Source of the DNA: Sinomonas sp. R1AF57
GTDB lineage: Bacteria > Actinomycetota > Actinomycetes > Actinomycetales > Micrococcaceae
NCBI RefSeq assembly: GCF_002224485.1
Contig: NZ_CP022463.1
Location: 3,212,436-3,276,435 of the forward strand
DNA length: 64,000 bases
Reading direction: 5' to 3'
This document shows positions 42,861-51,346 of this stretch, piece after piece. A program made the translations under genes and the position numbers. How positions within the stretch are numbered: position 1 is the stretch's first letter; each line of letters starts with the position of its first letter. Under the pieces are notes generated by a model. It was not told the origin of the DNA, made no database searches, and saw only the letters and a program-made list of their open reading frames with translations.

Positions 42861-43616
42861 ATGTTCGATTCCTTGACCGCTGGACTCGCCGAGGTCGCTC
42901 GGTTTGTCCCCCAGTTCCTCTTGTTCCTCGTCATCCTCATCGTCGGCCTCCTTGTCGCGCGATTCATTGCCAATGCCCTCTCCCGCCTGCTCACCAAGGT
43001 CGGCTTCCACCGCTGGGTCGAGCGGGGCGGAGTCAAGCGGGCGCTCCAGGGTTCGAATCTCGATGCGAGCACGATCGTTTCGAAGATCATCTACTACGCA
43101 CTCGTGCTTTTCGTCCTGCAGTTCGCATTCGGCGTCTTCGGCCCGAACCCGGTCAGCACCCTCCTCGCGGCCATCATCGCGTTCCTGCCGAAGATCGTCG
43201 TCGCCATCATCATCGTCATTGTCAGCGCCGCCATTGCCGCGGCCGTGAAGACCCTCATCCAAGGCTCGCTGGGCGGCCTGTCCTATGGCCGCACGCTGGC
43301 GAACATCGCGAGCATCTTCATCATCGGCATCGGCATCATCGCCGCGCTGAACCAGGTCGACATCGCTGTCACGGTCACCACCCCGATCCTCATCGCGGTC
43401 CTGGCTTCGATCACCGGAGTCGTGGTCGTCGGGGTCGGCGGCGGCCTGATCAAGCCGATGTCCGAGCGTTGGGAGCGCTACCTCTCCCGCGCTGAGGAGG
43501 AGGCCCCGCGCGTGAAGGCCAAGGCCGAGTCCGCGCCGCCGGCCGGGGAGCAGATCAAGGACGCGGCACGCCAGTACATGCCGGCCGACCAGGACGGCGG
43601 CTCCCACCGTTCGTGA
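42861..43616 (+). CDS. TM-helix-repeat membrane protein (small mechanosensitive-channel relative)
   Basis: 251 residues with five hydrophobic helices. The paired segments RFVPQFLLFLVILIVGLLVA and AAIIAFLPKIVVAIIIVIVS are the conserved TM-helix repeats found in CmpX-type channel-like proteins related to small-conductance mechanosensitive channels. A charged C-terminal tail follows. ATG 42861 follows GGAGG at seven bases; an ATG at 42816 would add 15 residues. It is followed 48 bp later by the LapA-like gene, probably co-transcribed. 42638-42860 otherwise holds promoter sequence only. Confidence 0.78.
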   Translation: MFDSLTAGLAEVARFVPQFLLFLVILIVGLLVARFIANALSRLLTKVGFHRWVERGGVKRALQGSNLDASTIVSKIIYYALVLFVLQFAFGVFGPNPVSTLLAAIIAFLPKIVVAIIIVIVSAAIAAAVKTLIQGSLGGLSYGRTLANIASIFIIGIGIIAALNQVDIAVTVTTPILIAVLASITGVVVVGVGGGLIKPMSERWERYLSRAEEEAPRVKAKAESAPPAGEQIKDAARQYMPADQDGGSHRS

Positions 43617-43664
43617 GGCGCCCAGCCATCGTCGACACGCTGTCAACGCCCAGGAGGAACCGTG

Positions 43665-44090
43665 ATGGTCAGCAGTGAGAACGGGGGGCGGAGCCGGGAG
43701 CCCCGCACCACGAGGGCGGCCATGACGTGGACCGCGGTCGTCGCGGCCCTCGTGGTCTTCATCCTGCTCATCGTGTTCTTCATCCAGAACCAGGACACCG
43801 TGGAGGTCCATTTCCTCGGGCTCACCGGACCGGTCCCCCTCGGCGTGGCCCTGTTCATTGCGGCGGTCGCCGGTGGGGTGCTCGTCGCCGTGGCGGGGGC
43901 GGTGCGGATCATTCAGCTCCGTGCCGTCGCCCGGCGGGCCACGCGGACGCCGCCTTCGGGGCACGCGCCCCGGTCCGGGCCGGCGTCATCTTCCGGACCC
44001 ACACCGTCCGGCCCCGCGTCTCCCCCAGGGCCTGCAGGCCCCTCCGGGCCCGCGTCGCCCGCGGGCCGCACTCCCCCACAGGACCGCTGA
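43665..44090 (+). CDS. LapA-like (DUF1049) membrane protein
   Basis: 141 residues. Two helices (AAMTWTAVVAALVVFILLIVFF and GVALFIAAVAGGVLVAVAGAV) enclose NQDTVEVHFLGLTGPVPLG, the exact pattern of LapA/DUF1049 domains (also called lipopolysaccharide assembly protein A). The 50-residue tail is made of Ser/Gly/Pro repeats and is absent in most relatives. AGGAGG lies seven bases before the ATG. A strong terminator follows. Confidence 0.85.
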   Translation: MVSSENGGRSREPRTTRAAMTWTAVVAALVVFILLIVFFIQNQDTVEVHFLGLTGPVPLGVALFIAAVAGGVLVAVAGAVRIIQLRAVARRATRTPPSGHAPRSGPASSSGPTPSGPASPPGPAGPSGPASPAGRTPPQDR

Positions 44091-44124
44091 CCGCCCGGGC
44101 CGCCATCCCCCGGTCAGCGACGGG

Positions 44125-44164
44125 GCGCCTCCGTCTTCGCCCGTCACGGGCGAGGCGGAGGCGC
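44125..44164. terminator. Strong bidirectional terminator
   Basis: GCGCCTCCG (44125-44133) pairs with CGGAGGCGC (44156-44164); inside, TCGCCCGT pairs with ACGGGCGA. A TTT run follows on the plus strand. It separates the LapA-like gene from the convergent aldo-keto reductase. Confidence 0.85.
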
Positions 44165-44188
44165 TTTCACGTCCGGACCCCGCGGGCT

Positions 44189-45160
44189 CTAGAACCCCGA
44201 CGGCAGCCGCGGCGTGTACGGCTCCTCGAGGGCCTGCACCTCCTCGTCGGTCAGCTCGAGCTCGAGGGCCGCGGCCGCGTCCGGGAGGTGGTGGGACTTC
44301 GTGGCGCCGACGATGGGCGCGGTGACCACAGGATTGCGGAGCACCCACGCGAGCGCGACCTGGGCCATCGGCACCCCGCGCGTCTCCGCGACACGCTGGA
44401 CGGCGTCCACGATCGGCTCGTTCGCCTCCCCCGAGTAGCGGCTCTGCAGGGGATCGGTCGTGGCGCGCTGGGTCTGCTGCTCCGACCAGGGGCGCGTGAG
44501 GCGGCCCTTCGCGAGCGGGCTCCAAGGGATGCTGCCCACGCCCTGGTCCGCCAGGAGCGGCATCATCTCGCGCTCCTCCTCGCGCATCACCAGGCTGTAC
44601 TGGTCCTGCATCGACACGAACCGCGTCCACCCGTTCGCCTCGGCCGCGTGCTGCATCTTCTGGAACTGCCAGGCCCACATCGAGGACGCGCCGATGTAGC
44701 GGGCCTTGCCGGCCTTCACCACGTCGTGCAGGGCCTCCATCGTCTCCTCCACCGGCGTCTGGGGATCGAAGCGGTGGATCTGGTAGAGGTCCACGTAGTC
44801 GGTCCCGAGGCGGGCGAGGGAGGCGTCGATCTGCTCCATGACGGCGCGGCGGGACAGCCCGCGGCCGCCAGGGCCCTCATGCATGGGGAAGAAGACCTTG
44901 GTGGCCAGCACGACGTCCTCGCGCCGCGTGTCCTTCTGGATCGCGCGCCCGACGATCTCCTCCGAGGACCCGTAGCCGTAGACGTTCGCGGTGTCCCAGA
45001 AGGTGATGCCTAGCTCGACGGCCTGCCGGAACAGCGGCTCGGCAGCCGCGTCGTCGAGCGCCCATTCGCTGAACCCGCGGGACGGGTCGCCGAAGCTCAT
45101 GCAGCCCAGGGCGATCCGGCTCACGCGCAGTCCCGAGGTTCCGAGACGGGTGTACTGCAT
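44189..45160 (-). CDS. Aldo/keto reductase
   Basis: A 323-residue NADPH-dependent oxidoreductase. Family motifs are in place: MQYTRLGTSGLRVSRIALGCMSFG, the catalytic Asp/Tyr segment FWDTANVYGYGSSEEIVG, the Lys in VVLATKVFF, and the His in DLYQIHRFDPQTPVEET. The C-terminal NADPH region is VTAPIVGATKSHHL. Its promoter shares the GGTACTGGCAGA-N26-TAGCGT layout with the XRE gene. AAAGGA lies upstream of the ATG. Confidence 0.93.
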   Translation of the reverse strand: MQYTRLGTSGLRVSRIALGCMSFGDPSRGFSEWALDDAAAEPLFRQAVELGITFWDTANVYGYGSSEEIVGRAIQKDTRREDVVLATKVFFPMHEGPGGRGLSRRAVMEQIDASLARLGTDYVDLYQIHRFDPQTPVEETMEALHDVVKAGKARYIGASSMWAWQFQKMQHAAEANGWTRFVSMQDQYSLVMREEEREMMPLLADQGVGSIPWSPLAKGRLTRPWSEQQTQRATTDPLQSRYSGEANEPIVDAVQRVAETRGVPMAQVALAWVLRNPVVTAPIVGATKSHHLPDAAAALELELTDEEVQALEEPYTPRLPSGF

Positions 45161-45193
45161 GAGGTAGTCCTTTCGTCAGCGGTAGTCTCCCCG

Positions 45194-45237
45194 ACGCTAC
45201 GCCGCGCCTCCCGACCGAGGGAGGTTCTGCCAGTACC
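45194..45237 (-). promoter_or_regulatory. Aldo/keto reductase promoter with GGTACTGGCAGA motif
   Basis: Minus strand: GGTACTGGCAGA (45237-45226), 26 bases, TAGCGT (45199-45194). The spacer contains CCTCCC-N6-GGGAGG. The transporter gene at 45310 is divergent and may share control. Confidence 0.65.
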
Positions 45238-45309
45238 GGGATGGACCGGGACTCCCGGACGCCGGCAATGCGCGGTGGACTGGACCCACAGAAGACAGAA
45301 AGGACGCCC

Positions 45310-46701
45310 ATGCCTGGCCTGGCCCGCCTCCTCACCCCCGCTGCCGCGCTGCTGTGGGGACTCCAGTTCGCGTTCCTCACCCCGGCACTCGCGCTCGTGC
45401 TCTCGGGCCAGTTCGGCGCCAGCGACGCCGAGGTGGGACTCGCTCTCGCGGTGTACAACGCGAGCGGCTTCGTCGCCGCCCTCGTCCTGCCGGCGCACGC
45501 GGACCGACGGCGGGACTACCTGACCCCCATGCTCTGGTGCAGCGCGCTCACCTTCGTCCTCGCCGCCGTCCTGGCCTTCGCGACCTCGCTGCCGCTCGCC
45601 GTCGTCGCCCTCGCCGTCGTCGGCGGCCCGGCCGGCGTGGGAGTGTCCCTCCTGTTCGCCCACCTGCGGGCCCACGGGGCCGCAACGGCGGAGGTCATGA
45701 ACACCCGCGCGCTGGTCTCCTTCGCGTGGGTCGCCGGACCGCCCCTCGCGATGCTCCTCATCGGGTGGTTCGGGCTCCAGGCAGTCGTCGCCGCGGTGGG
45801 CGTCGTCGCCGTCGCCGGCGGGCTCACGACGGCGGCGTTGCGGCGCCGCGGGAACAGCCGCCCGAGCGCCGGCACGGCCAGTCCGAGGACAGGCAGCGCG
45901 GGATCGGCCAGCCCGCAGACGCCGAGTTCGGGATCGGCAAGCCGGACAACCGTGGTCCTCGTCGTCGTGGCCTTCGTCGCCCTGCAGGCCACGAACGCGG
46001 CGGCCGTCGCCGTCATGGCCCTGTTCACCGCCGGGACGCTCGGGCTGGACGTGCTGTGGGCTGGGATCGCCCTCGGCGTGTCCGCTGGCCTCGAGGTGCC
46101 GGCGCTCGTGCTGCTGGGCCGGCTCTCCCGGCGCTTCTCGAGCCTGCCGCTCATCGCCTCCGGATGCATCGCCGGCGCGGCGTACTACCTGGCAGTGCCC
46201 TTCGTGGGCGGCCCGGTGCTCCTCATCGCGGCCCAGGTGCTCAACGCGTGGTTCTTCGCGGTCGTCGCCGGGGTCGGGCTCACGTACTTCCAGGAGGTCA
46301 TCCCGCGCCCCGGCATCGCCTCGGGCCTGTTCACGAACACGCGGCGGGTCGGGGCCATCATCTCCGGCGGGATCATCGCGGCCGGCTCGGCGCTGGCCCC
46401 CGGATACGGCGGCGTGTTCGGCGTGTGCGCCGCCCTGACGGCCGCGGCGCTCGTGGCAGTCCTCGCGGCGGCCGTCGCGGGCCGCCGGCGTCGTGCCGTC
46501 CCCGACCCGACCGGCGGGCTCCCCGCCTCGGCGAGCCGCCGACGCGGCGTCGTGCGCGGGAGGCTCAGGCGGGCTCCCAACGGAACCAGCGAATGCCGAT
46601 CCCGGCGAAGACCGCGGCGTAGCCCACCAGAGCGACCGCCTGCCACGTGTTCTGCGCCGACCAGACGGCGAGGTTCCCCACGGTGCCGAACAGGTCCATG
46701 A
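45310..46701 (+). CDS. MFS transporter, sugar-efflux (SET) type, with run-on C-terminus
   Basis: About 463 residues; helices 1-12 span roughly residues 1-385. LALAVYNASGFVAALVLPAHADRR is helix 2 with the loop and FFAVVAGVGLTYFQEVIPRP near helix 10 fits the sugar-efflux transporter family. The last about 75 residues are Arg/Pro-rich and overlap the convergent ABC permease gene by 137 bp, which suggests a lost stop codon. The start at 45310 follows AAAGGA; it is divergent from the aldo-keto reductase. Confidence 0.75.
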   Translation: MPGLARLLTPAAALLWGLQFAFLTPALALVLSGQFGASDAEVGLALAVYNASGFVAALVLPAHADRRRDYLTPMLWCSALTFVLAAVLAFATSLPLAVVALAVVGGPAGVGVSLLFAHLRAHGAATAEVMNTRALVSFAWVAGPPLAMLLIGWFGLQAVVAAVGVVAVAGGLTTAALRRRGNSRPSAGTASPRTGSAGSASPQTPSSGSASRTTVVLVVVAFVALQATNAAAVAVMALFTAGTLGLDVLWAGIALGVSAGLEVPALVLLGRLSRRFSSLPLIASGCIAGAAYYLAVPFVGGPVLLIAAQVLNAWFFAVVAGVGLTYFQEVIPRPGIASGLFTNTRRVGAIISGGIIAAGSALAPGYGGVFGVCAALTAAALVAVLAAAVAGRRRRAVPDPTGGLPASASRRRGVVRGRLRRAPNGTSECRSRRRPRRSPPERPPATCSAPTRRRGSPRCRTGP

Positions 46702-47365
46702 GCGCACCCACCGGGGTCCATGCCGCGACGTTCCTGAAGTCGTCGCCGAGGAGCCCGGTCGCGCCGAGGATGCCCGTCAGGAAGAGCACGATGTACAGGA
46801 CCCGCGCCACCGCGTTGACCACACCGGCGGAGCGCACGAGCGCCACGAGGGCCTGGCCGATCGCAAGGAACACCGCCGCGCCGAGGAGCGCGATCGCGAG
46901 GATCAGCGCGTACTCGCCCGCGGAGAAGACCGTCTGGTGCTGGATGCTGCCCACGATCAGCACGACCACGCCCATCACGAGGTCCGCCGCGAACTGGACC
47001 GCGAGGCGGCTGCCCATGATCGCCCAGGTGGGCGCGGGGGTGACCCGCAGCCGCTGGAAGACCCCCGCCTCCCGGTCCCGCGAGAGCGTGGTGGGGTAGG
47101 CGATGATGCCCGATGACAGCAGCCCGTACGTGAGGGCCATGCCGATGAGGAAGCCCGCGTCCGTGCTGAGCCTGCCCCGGTTCGTGAGGAAGAGGATCGC
47201 GATGGGCACGACCAGGTTCAGCAGCAGCACCTGGCGGCTGCGGACCAGCACGGTCGCGTCCGCGGTCAGGAGTGCGCGGACGGCGAGGGCGGTCGACGGC
47301 GCGTGGCCGGCCTCGTGCGCGCGGCCGGCCGAGGGGGCGCCGGGAGGGAGGGGGATGTCAGTCAC
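46565..47365 (-). CDS. ABC-2 type exporter permease
   Basis: 266 residues with six membrane helices. LNLVVPIAILFLTNRGRLS is the first helix and loop, and PTTLSRDREAGVFQRLRVTPAPTW is the conserved motif of ABC-2 permeases. Its start overlaps the ATPase stop by 8 bp, so both form one exporter. The substrate is unknown; drug or lipid export is common for this family. Confidence 0.88.
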   Translation of the reverse strand: MTDIPLPPGAPSAGRAHEAGHAPSTALAVRALLTADATVLVRSRQVLLLNLVVPIAILFLTNRGRLSTDAGFLIGMALTYGLLSSGIIAYPTTLSRDREAGVFQRLRVTPAPTWAIMGSRLAVQFAADLVMGVVVLIVGSIQHQTVFSAGEYALILAIALLGAAVFLAIGQALVALVRSAGVVNAVARVLYIVLFLTGILGATGLLGDDFRNVAAWTPVGALMDLFGTVGNLAVWSAQNTWQAVALVGYAAVFAGIGIRWFRWEPA

Positions 47366-48128
47366 GGATGGTCCTCCCGGTCAGTCCGATGAACACGTCC
47401 TCGAGCGTCACGTCCCCACGGGCCACGGCGAGCACGCGCGGGTCCCCGCGGTGCTCCGCCACGAGGCTGCCCGGCGAGCCGAGGGCGAGGAGCCGGCCGT
47501 GGTCCATGATGGCCACCCGGTCGCACACGGCCTGGGCCTCCTCCATGGAGTGGGTCGTCAGCAGGACACTCCCTCCGGCCCCGCGCGACTCCTCGATGCG
47601 GTCCCACAGCTGGCGCCGGGACTGGGGGTCGAGGCCGGTAGTCGGCTCGTCCAGCAGGAGGATGCTCGGGTTGTGGAGCATGGCCACCATGAGCGAGAAG
47701 CGCTGCTGCTGGCCGCCCGAGAGCTTCTTGAACGGCTTGCCGTGCTCCTGCGCGAGCCCCGCCTCGCGGAGCCTCTCGTCGATCTGCCGGCGCGTGATCG
47801 GCACGCCGTAGAGTCCCGCGTAGAGGCGCGTGATGTCCTCGATCCGAAGCTCGGCCTGGAAGCTCGAGGCCTGCAGCTGCACGCCGAGCCTGGCCTTGAG
47901 CGCGGAGGTCGCGTGGCCGGCGTCGTGCCCGTCCACGGTGACGCGCCCGGCGTCGGGCGCGCGGAGACCCTCGATCACGCTCAGCGTCGACGTCTTGCCC
48001 GCGCCGTTCGGGCCGAGGAGGCCGAAGATCTCGCCGCGCCGCACCGAGAAGCTCAGGCCGTCGACGGCGGTCTGGGCCCCGTAGCGCACCACGAGGCCCT
48101 GCACGTCGAGAACCGGGTCCTCAGCCAT
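47358..48128 (-). CDS. ABC exporter ATPase
   Basis: 256 residues with a complete nucleotide-binding site: Walker A GPNGAGKTSTL, Q-loop VQLQASSF, signature LSGGQQQRFS, Walker B ILLLDEPTTGLDP and H-loop TTHSME. It belongs to the DrrA/CcmA-like exporters paired with ABC-2 permeases. ATG 48128 lies six bases after TACCAT (48140-48135), a leaderless start; the open frame upstream is unlikely to be used. Confidence 0.93.
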   Translation of the reverse strand: MAEDPVLDVQGLVVRYGAQTAVDGLSFSVRRGEIFGLLGPNGAGKTSTLSVIEGLRAPDAGRVTVDGHDAGHATSALKARLGVQLQASSFQAELRIEDITRLYAGLYGVPITRRQIDERLREAGLAQEHGKPFKKLSGGQQQRFSLMVAMLHNPSILLLDEPTTGLDPQSRRQLWDRIEESRGAGGSVLLTTHSMEEAQAVCDRVAIMDHGRLLALGSPGSLVAEHRGDPRVLAVARGDVTLEDVFIGLTGRTIRD

Positions 48129-48140
48129 GCCTCGATGGTA
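48126..48140 (-). promoter_or_regulatory. Leaderless promoter of the ABC exporter
   Basis: Minus-strand TACCAT (48140-48135), CGAGGC spacer, ATG at 48128. Confidence 0.5.
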
Positions 48141-48240
48141 CGGCCCGTTGCCTGAGGAAATGATGTGGACTGGCTGGGTGTGGCCCGGTCCGATTGGCAC
48201 GCGCGCCGGCGGGGGAGGATCTGCCTGAGGAGGAGCATCC

Positions 48241-48663
48241 ATGACCGAGACCGTCTACCGCGTGCGCATCCGCTGCACGGCCGAGGCCGTGTGGTCCGCG
48301 CTGACCGAGACCGACTCCCCGCGCCCGTGGATGCGGGGCTGGACCGTGCACAGCAGCTGGGAGCGCAACGCCGCCTACACGATGCATGGCGAAGGCGGCG
48401 AGGCCGCCGCGGGCCACGTCATCGCGGCCGACCCGCCGCACCGCCTCAAGCTGACCTTCGACCCGACGTGGGACGCCGGCGTCGCAAAGGAGCCGCCGGG
48501 CACGCTCGAGTACCGGATCCATCCCTCGGGCGGGGGCGAGTGCGAGCTCACGGTGACCATCGCCGGGCTGGGCGGCAGGTCGGCGTCGTCCGTCGCCTCG
48601 GACACCCCCGCGACCTACGAGGCCCTCAAGCAGTGGCTGGAGGATCACTCCGTCTCCCGCTGA
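48241..48663 (+). CDS. SRPBCC/AHSA1-like protein
   Basis: 140 residues of the AHA1/START-like fold. RVRIRCTAEAVWSALTETDS is the first strand and helix; AAGHVIAADPPHRLKLTFDP and SGGGECELTVTIAGLGG are core strands, and a C-terminal helix ends ALKQWLEDHS. Such proteins often occur with ArsR regulators and hold hydrophobic ligands. GAGGAGCATCC precedes the ATG. It overlaps the convergent antiporter gene by 19 bp. Confidence 0.85.
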   Translation: MTETVYRVRIRCTAEAVWSALTETDSPRPWMRGWTVHSSWERNAAYTMHGEGGEAAAGHVIAADPPHRLKLTFDPTWDAGVAKEPPGTLEYRIHPSGGGECELTVTIAGLGGRSASSVASDTPATYEALKQWLEDHSVSR

Positions 48664-50237
48664 TGGCCGAGCCGGACCTCCTCCGCGTCGAGCTCGTTCT
48701 GGATGGTGCGCAGCACGGTGTCGTCGATGGTCTTCTCGTCGCGGAGCCGCACCACCGTGGCCCGCTTGCGGGCGATGAGCTCGAGCCGGAGCTGGGTGTA
48801 CTGGCGGGTCCGCACGACGGCGGGATGCTCGTGGTCGTCGAAGCCGGCGGTGAGGGCCTCGAGCCGCTCGTCGTACTCGCTGCGGATGCGCTCGAGGACC
48901 TCGTCGTCGGCCCCGATCTCCCGCGCGAGCCGGGGCAGCGCCTCGCACGCCTCCTCGATGGCGGTGCGCTTGGCGATCGCGAGCTCCTCGACGATCTTCG
49001 TGTCCTCGGGGATGCGCGCCCACCGGATCACCTTGGGCAGCGCCATGCCCTGCAGGACCAGGGACGCGACCACCACGAACGCCGTGACGAACACGATCGC
49101 GTTGCGCTCAGGGTACTGGCCGCCGTCCGGGATCGAGAGGGCGACTGCGAGCGAGACGGCGCCGCGGAAGCCCGCCGTCGTGCTCATCACCCGGGCGCGG
49201 TTCGTGGTGCGCAGCTGGCGCTGGTAGGGGCGGCGGTCGACGGCGCGGATCACGTACGCCGAGACGACCAGCACCACCAGGCGCGTGACGAGGATGGCCA
49301 CGTAGACCGCGACGCTGATGAGCACGACCTGGCCCAGCGCCTGCCCGTTGGCCCGGCCCGCGGTGGTCCAGAGGCCCCCGACCGCCGACGGGAGCTCGAG
49401 GCCCACGAGGACGAAGAGGGCGCCGTTGAGCATGAAGCTCGCAAGCGACCAGACGGCGACGGTCTGCTGGCGCGTGTAGGCCGAGATGGCCAGCGGTGCG
49501 GTCCGCGAGAGGTAGAGGCCGCAGGCCACGACGGCCAGGACGGCCGAGGCGTGGATGAGTTCGGCGCCGAGGAACGCGATGAACGGGGTCAGGACCGTGG
49601 CGGCGTTGCCCGCCATGGCGTTCTCGATCCTGCGGCGGGCCTCGAGCATGACCCATCCGACCGCGAGGCCCACGGCGGCGCCGCCGAGGAACGAGTACAC
49701 GAACTCGCCCGCGACGAGCGGGAGGCTAATCTCGCCCTCCCCCGCCGCGAAGCCCAGCGCGACGCCGTAGACCACGAGGGCCGTGCCGTCGTTGACGAGG
49801 CTCTCGGCCCGCAGGACAGTCATCTGCCGGCGCGGGAGCGCCTTGCCGAGGGACGCGACGGCGGTGGCGTCCGTGGGTGCGACCGCCGCGCCCAGGATCC
49901 ACGCCGAGCCCCAGTCCAGGCCGAGCGCGTGGGCGACCGCGGCCACCGCCCCCGCCGTGACCACGACCAGGAGGGTGCTCGAGAGCATGATGCCGCGGAT
50001 GAACCGGCGGATCTCGCGCAGCGAGGTCGTGAGGCTCTCCCAGTACAGGAGCGCCGGGAGGAACAGGAGCAGCACCGTCTCCGGCGGGAGCCCGACGCCC
50101 CGGAACACCGGGACGAGGGTCAGGAGCAGCCCGAACGCCAGGAGGACCACCGGCGGGGTGACCCGCAGTCTGGGCGCGAGCAGGCTCCCCACCACAACGG
50201 CGGCGCCGAGCGCGACGATGAGTTCCAGAGCGAGCAT
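48645..50237 (-). CDS. CPA1 family Na+/H+ antiporter
   Basis: 530 residues. About 12 helices, with PETVLLLFLPALLYWESLTTS (helix 3) and the ion-binding segment AVAPTDATAVASLGKALPRR then RAESLVNDGTALVVYG, which hold the two conserved aspartates of the family. The C-terminal 130 residues form a cytoplasmic helical tail (RIRSEYDERLEALTAGF) typical of NhaP/Nha-type regulatory domains. The upstream region contains a variant of the XRE-associated promoter motif. Confidence 0.92.
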   Translation of the reverse strand: MLALELIVALGAAVVVGSLLAPRLRVTPPVVLLAFGLLLTLVPVFRGVGLPPETVLLLFLPALLYWESLTTSLREIRRFIRGIMLSSTLLVVVTAGAVAAVAHALGLDWGSAWILGAAVAPTDATAVASLGKALPRRQMTVLRAESLVNDGTALVVYGVALGFAAGEGEISLPLVAGEFVYSFLGGAAVGLAVGWVMLEARRRIENAMAGNAATVLTPFIAFLGAELIHASAVLAVVACGLYLSRTAPLAISAYTRQQTVAVWSLASFMLNGALFVLVGLELPSAVGGLWTTAGRANGQALGQVVLISVAVYVAILVTRLVVLVVSAYVIRAVDRRPYQRQLRTTNRARVMSTTAGFRGAVSLAVALSIPDGGQYPERNAIVFVTAFVVVASLVLQGMALPKVIRWARIPEDTKIVEELAIAKRTAIEEACEALPRLAREIGADDEVLERIRSEYDERLEALTAGFDDHEHPAVVRTRQYTQLRLELIARKRATVVRLRDEKTIDDTVLRTIQNELDAEEVRLGHQRETE

Positions 50238-50272
50238 GGGGCGCTCCTGACGGGGACGAGGTTCCGCGACTG

Positions 50273-50317
50273 AATGTACGCCGCGCCTCCCCCTGATGGG
50301 GAGGCTCTCCCGCTACC
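50273..50317 (-). promoter_or_regulatory. Antiporter promoter, variant of the XRE-associated motif
   Basis: Minus strand: GGTAGCGGGAGA (50317-50306), 27 bases including GCCTCCCC-N5-GGGGAGGC, TACATT (50278-50273). Similar layout to 42645 and 45194 but with a weaker outer motif. The interval 50238-50582 has no gene; besides this site it contains repeat element A. Confidence 0.45.
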
Positions 50318-50371
50318 CGGATCGGCGGCCGCTCACGCGTGGGTCCGTCCCGGGCTCCATCCGGGACCCTC

Positions 50372-50471
50372 CGTCCGTTCCTGCTCGGTTTGGCCACCCG
50401 GAGGGGCAGGATCCCGGCGTGTCCCGCGTTCTGGTTCCCGTGGCGGAGCCCTAGGCGAGCAGGAACGGACG
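50372..50471. repeat. Palindromic repeat element A, 100 bp
   Basis: 16-bp perfect terminal inverted repeats (CGTCCGTTCCTGCTCG at 50372-50387 and its complement at 50456-50471). A related 100-bp element lies at 51347-51446, with the internal string CCGGCGTGTC at the same offset of 42 bases. Confidence 0.85.
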
Positions 50472-50582
50472 CCCGGTTGTGGCCGTGGGGCTCCCTTGAC
50501 CGATCTGCCGGACAGTGCTGTCCTGAAAGGTACGGCGTGAAGCAGCTCGGGCCGTCCAGCATTGCCACCGCGAAGGAGTGCC

Positions 50583-50723
50583 ATGGTCAACGACGACCGC
50601 AGCGACGCCAGCTACGTCCCCAGCACTGAGGACCTCTCCCAGGACTTCGATTTCGGCCCGGAGGAGACGGCCTGGGACGACGAGGACGGGCTCTTCGACA
50701 GCGAAGAGATCGTCGTCGGCTGA
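50583..50723 (+). CDS. Small acidic protein, 46 residues
   Basis: ATG 50583 is preceded by AAGGAG at four bases, a good ribosome binding site. The protein is very acidic (DFDFGPEETAWDDEDGLFDS), with no basic or cysteine motif, and ends EEIVVG. It lies between the two repeat elements. No function can be assigned. Confidence 0.6.
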   Translation: MVNDDRSDASYVPSTEDLSQDFDFGPEETAWDDEDGLFDSEEIVVG

Positions 50724-50809
50724 CGTTTGGAGCCCTCGGGCGCGAAGGTGCGGGGCGCCGTCACATGTGTGGCGGCGCCCCGTCGCGTCTGGCCTCGGGG
50801 ATACAGGCA

Positions 50810-51283
50810 TTAGGAGCAGTGAGCGAACGCGGTGCGGATGGCCGCGCCCAGGGCCTCGTCCCCCGGCCGCTCGATCACTGCGACCGGCTCCGCGCTCCCC
50901 ACGAGGCCCTCCCGGGAGCCCCCATTGCGGCTGGCCGTCACCCGGACCACGTCGTCCTCGCGTTCAACGTGCACGTGCAGGAGGCCCCGCGCGTAGGCCG
51001 ACCATGTCCGCAGCCCGAGGGTCTCCAGGACCGGAGCGAACGGCGATGGCCCGTGGCGCAGATTCGGCGTCCGCACTCCCGTCCGCGAGGCGTCCAGCAT
51101 CCGGAGCACCGCCGCTCCCAGTTCCCGGTCGGAAGCTCCGGACGCCAGCACCTCGAACGCTCCGTTGCTGATCCAGAAGCCGTCCTTGGTCTGGGAGCTC
51201 GAGGAGGCCACGAGGGCATCCCCGCGGAGGTCCGCCGCAGCAACACTGATCGAGCCCGTCCTGCGACGGCGTCGCCCCCACAT
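50810..51283 (-). CDS. CdiI-like (DUF1436-type) hypothetical protein
   Basis: About 157 residues from the ATG at 51283. The pattern SQTKDGFWISNGAFEVLASG, then ELGAAVLRMLDASRTGV, then a strand-rich end resembles the CdiI_2/DUF1436 immunity proteins of contact-dependent inhibition. No toxin gene accompanies it. The start region (MWGRRRRRTGS) is basic. This is a resemblance only; the gene may have another role. Confidence 0.45.
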   Translation of the reverse strand: MWGRRRRRTGSISVAAADLRGDALVASSSSQTKDGFWISNGAFEVLASGASDRELGAAVLRMLDASRTGVRTPNLRHGPSPFAPVLETLGLRTWSAYARGLLHVHVEREDDVVRVTASRNGGSREGLVGSAEPVAVIERPGDEALGAAIRTAFAHCS

Positions 51284-51346
51284 CCTGCCCTCCCGTCCAC
51301 GCGCCACGTGTCCGATCACAACCTACGCCCGGCAAAGCCTCGGCCG

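Noticed and set aside
43049-43060. tRNA-like GGTTCGAATC string
   Set aside because: It lies inside the TM-helix protein coding frame and no cloverleaf can be formed around it.
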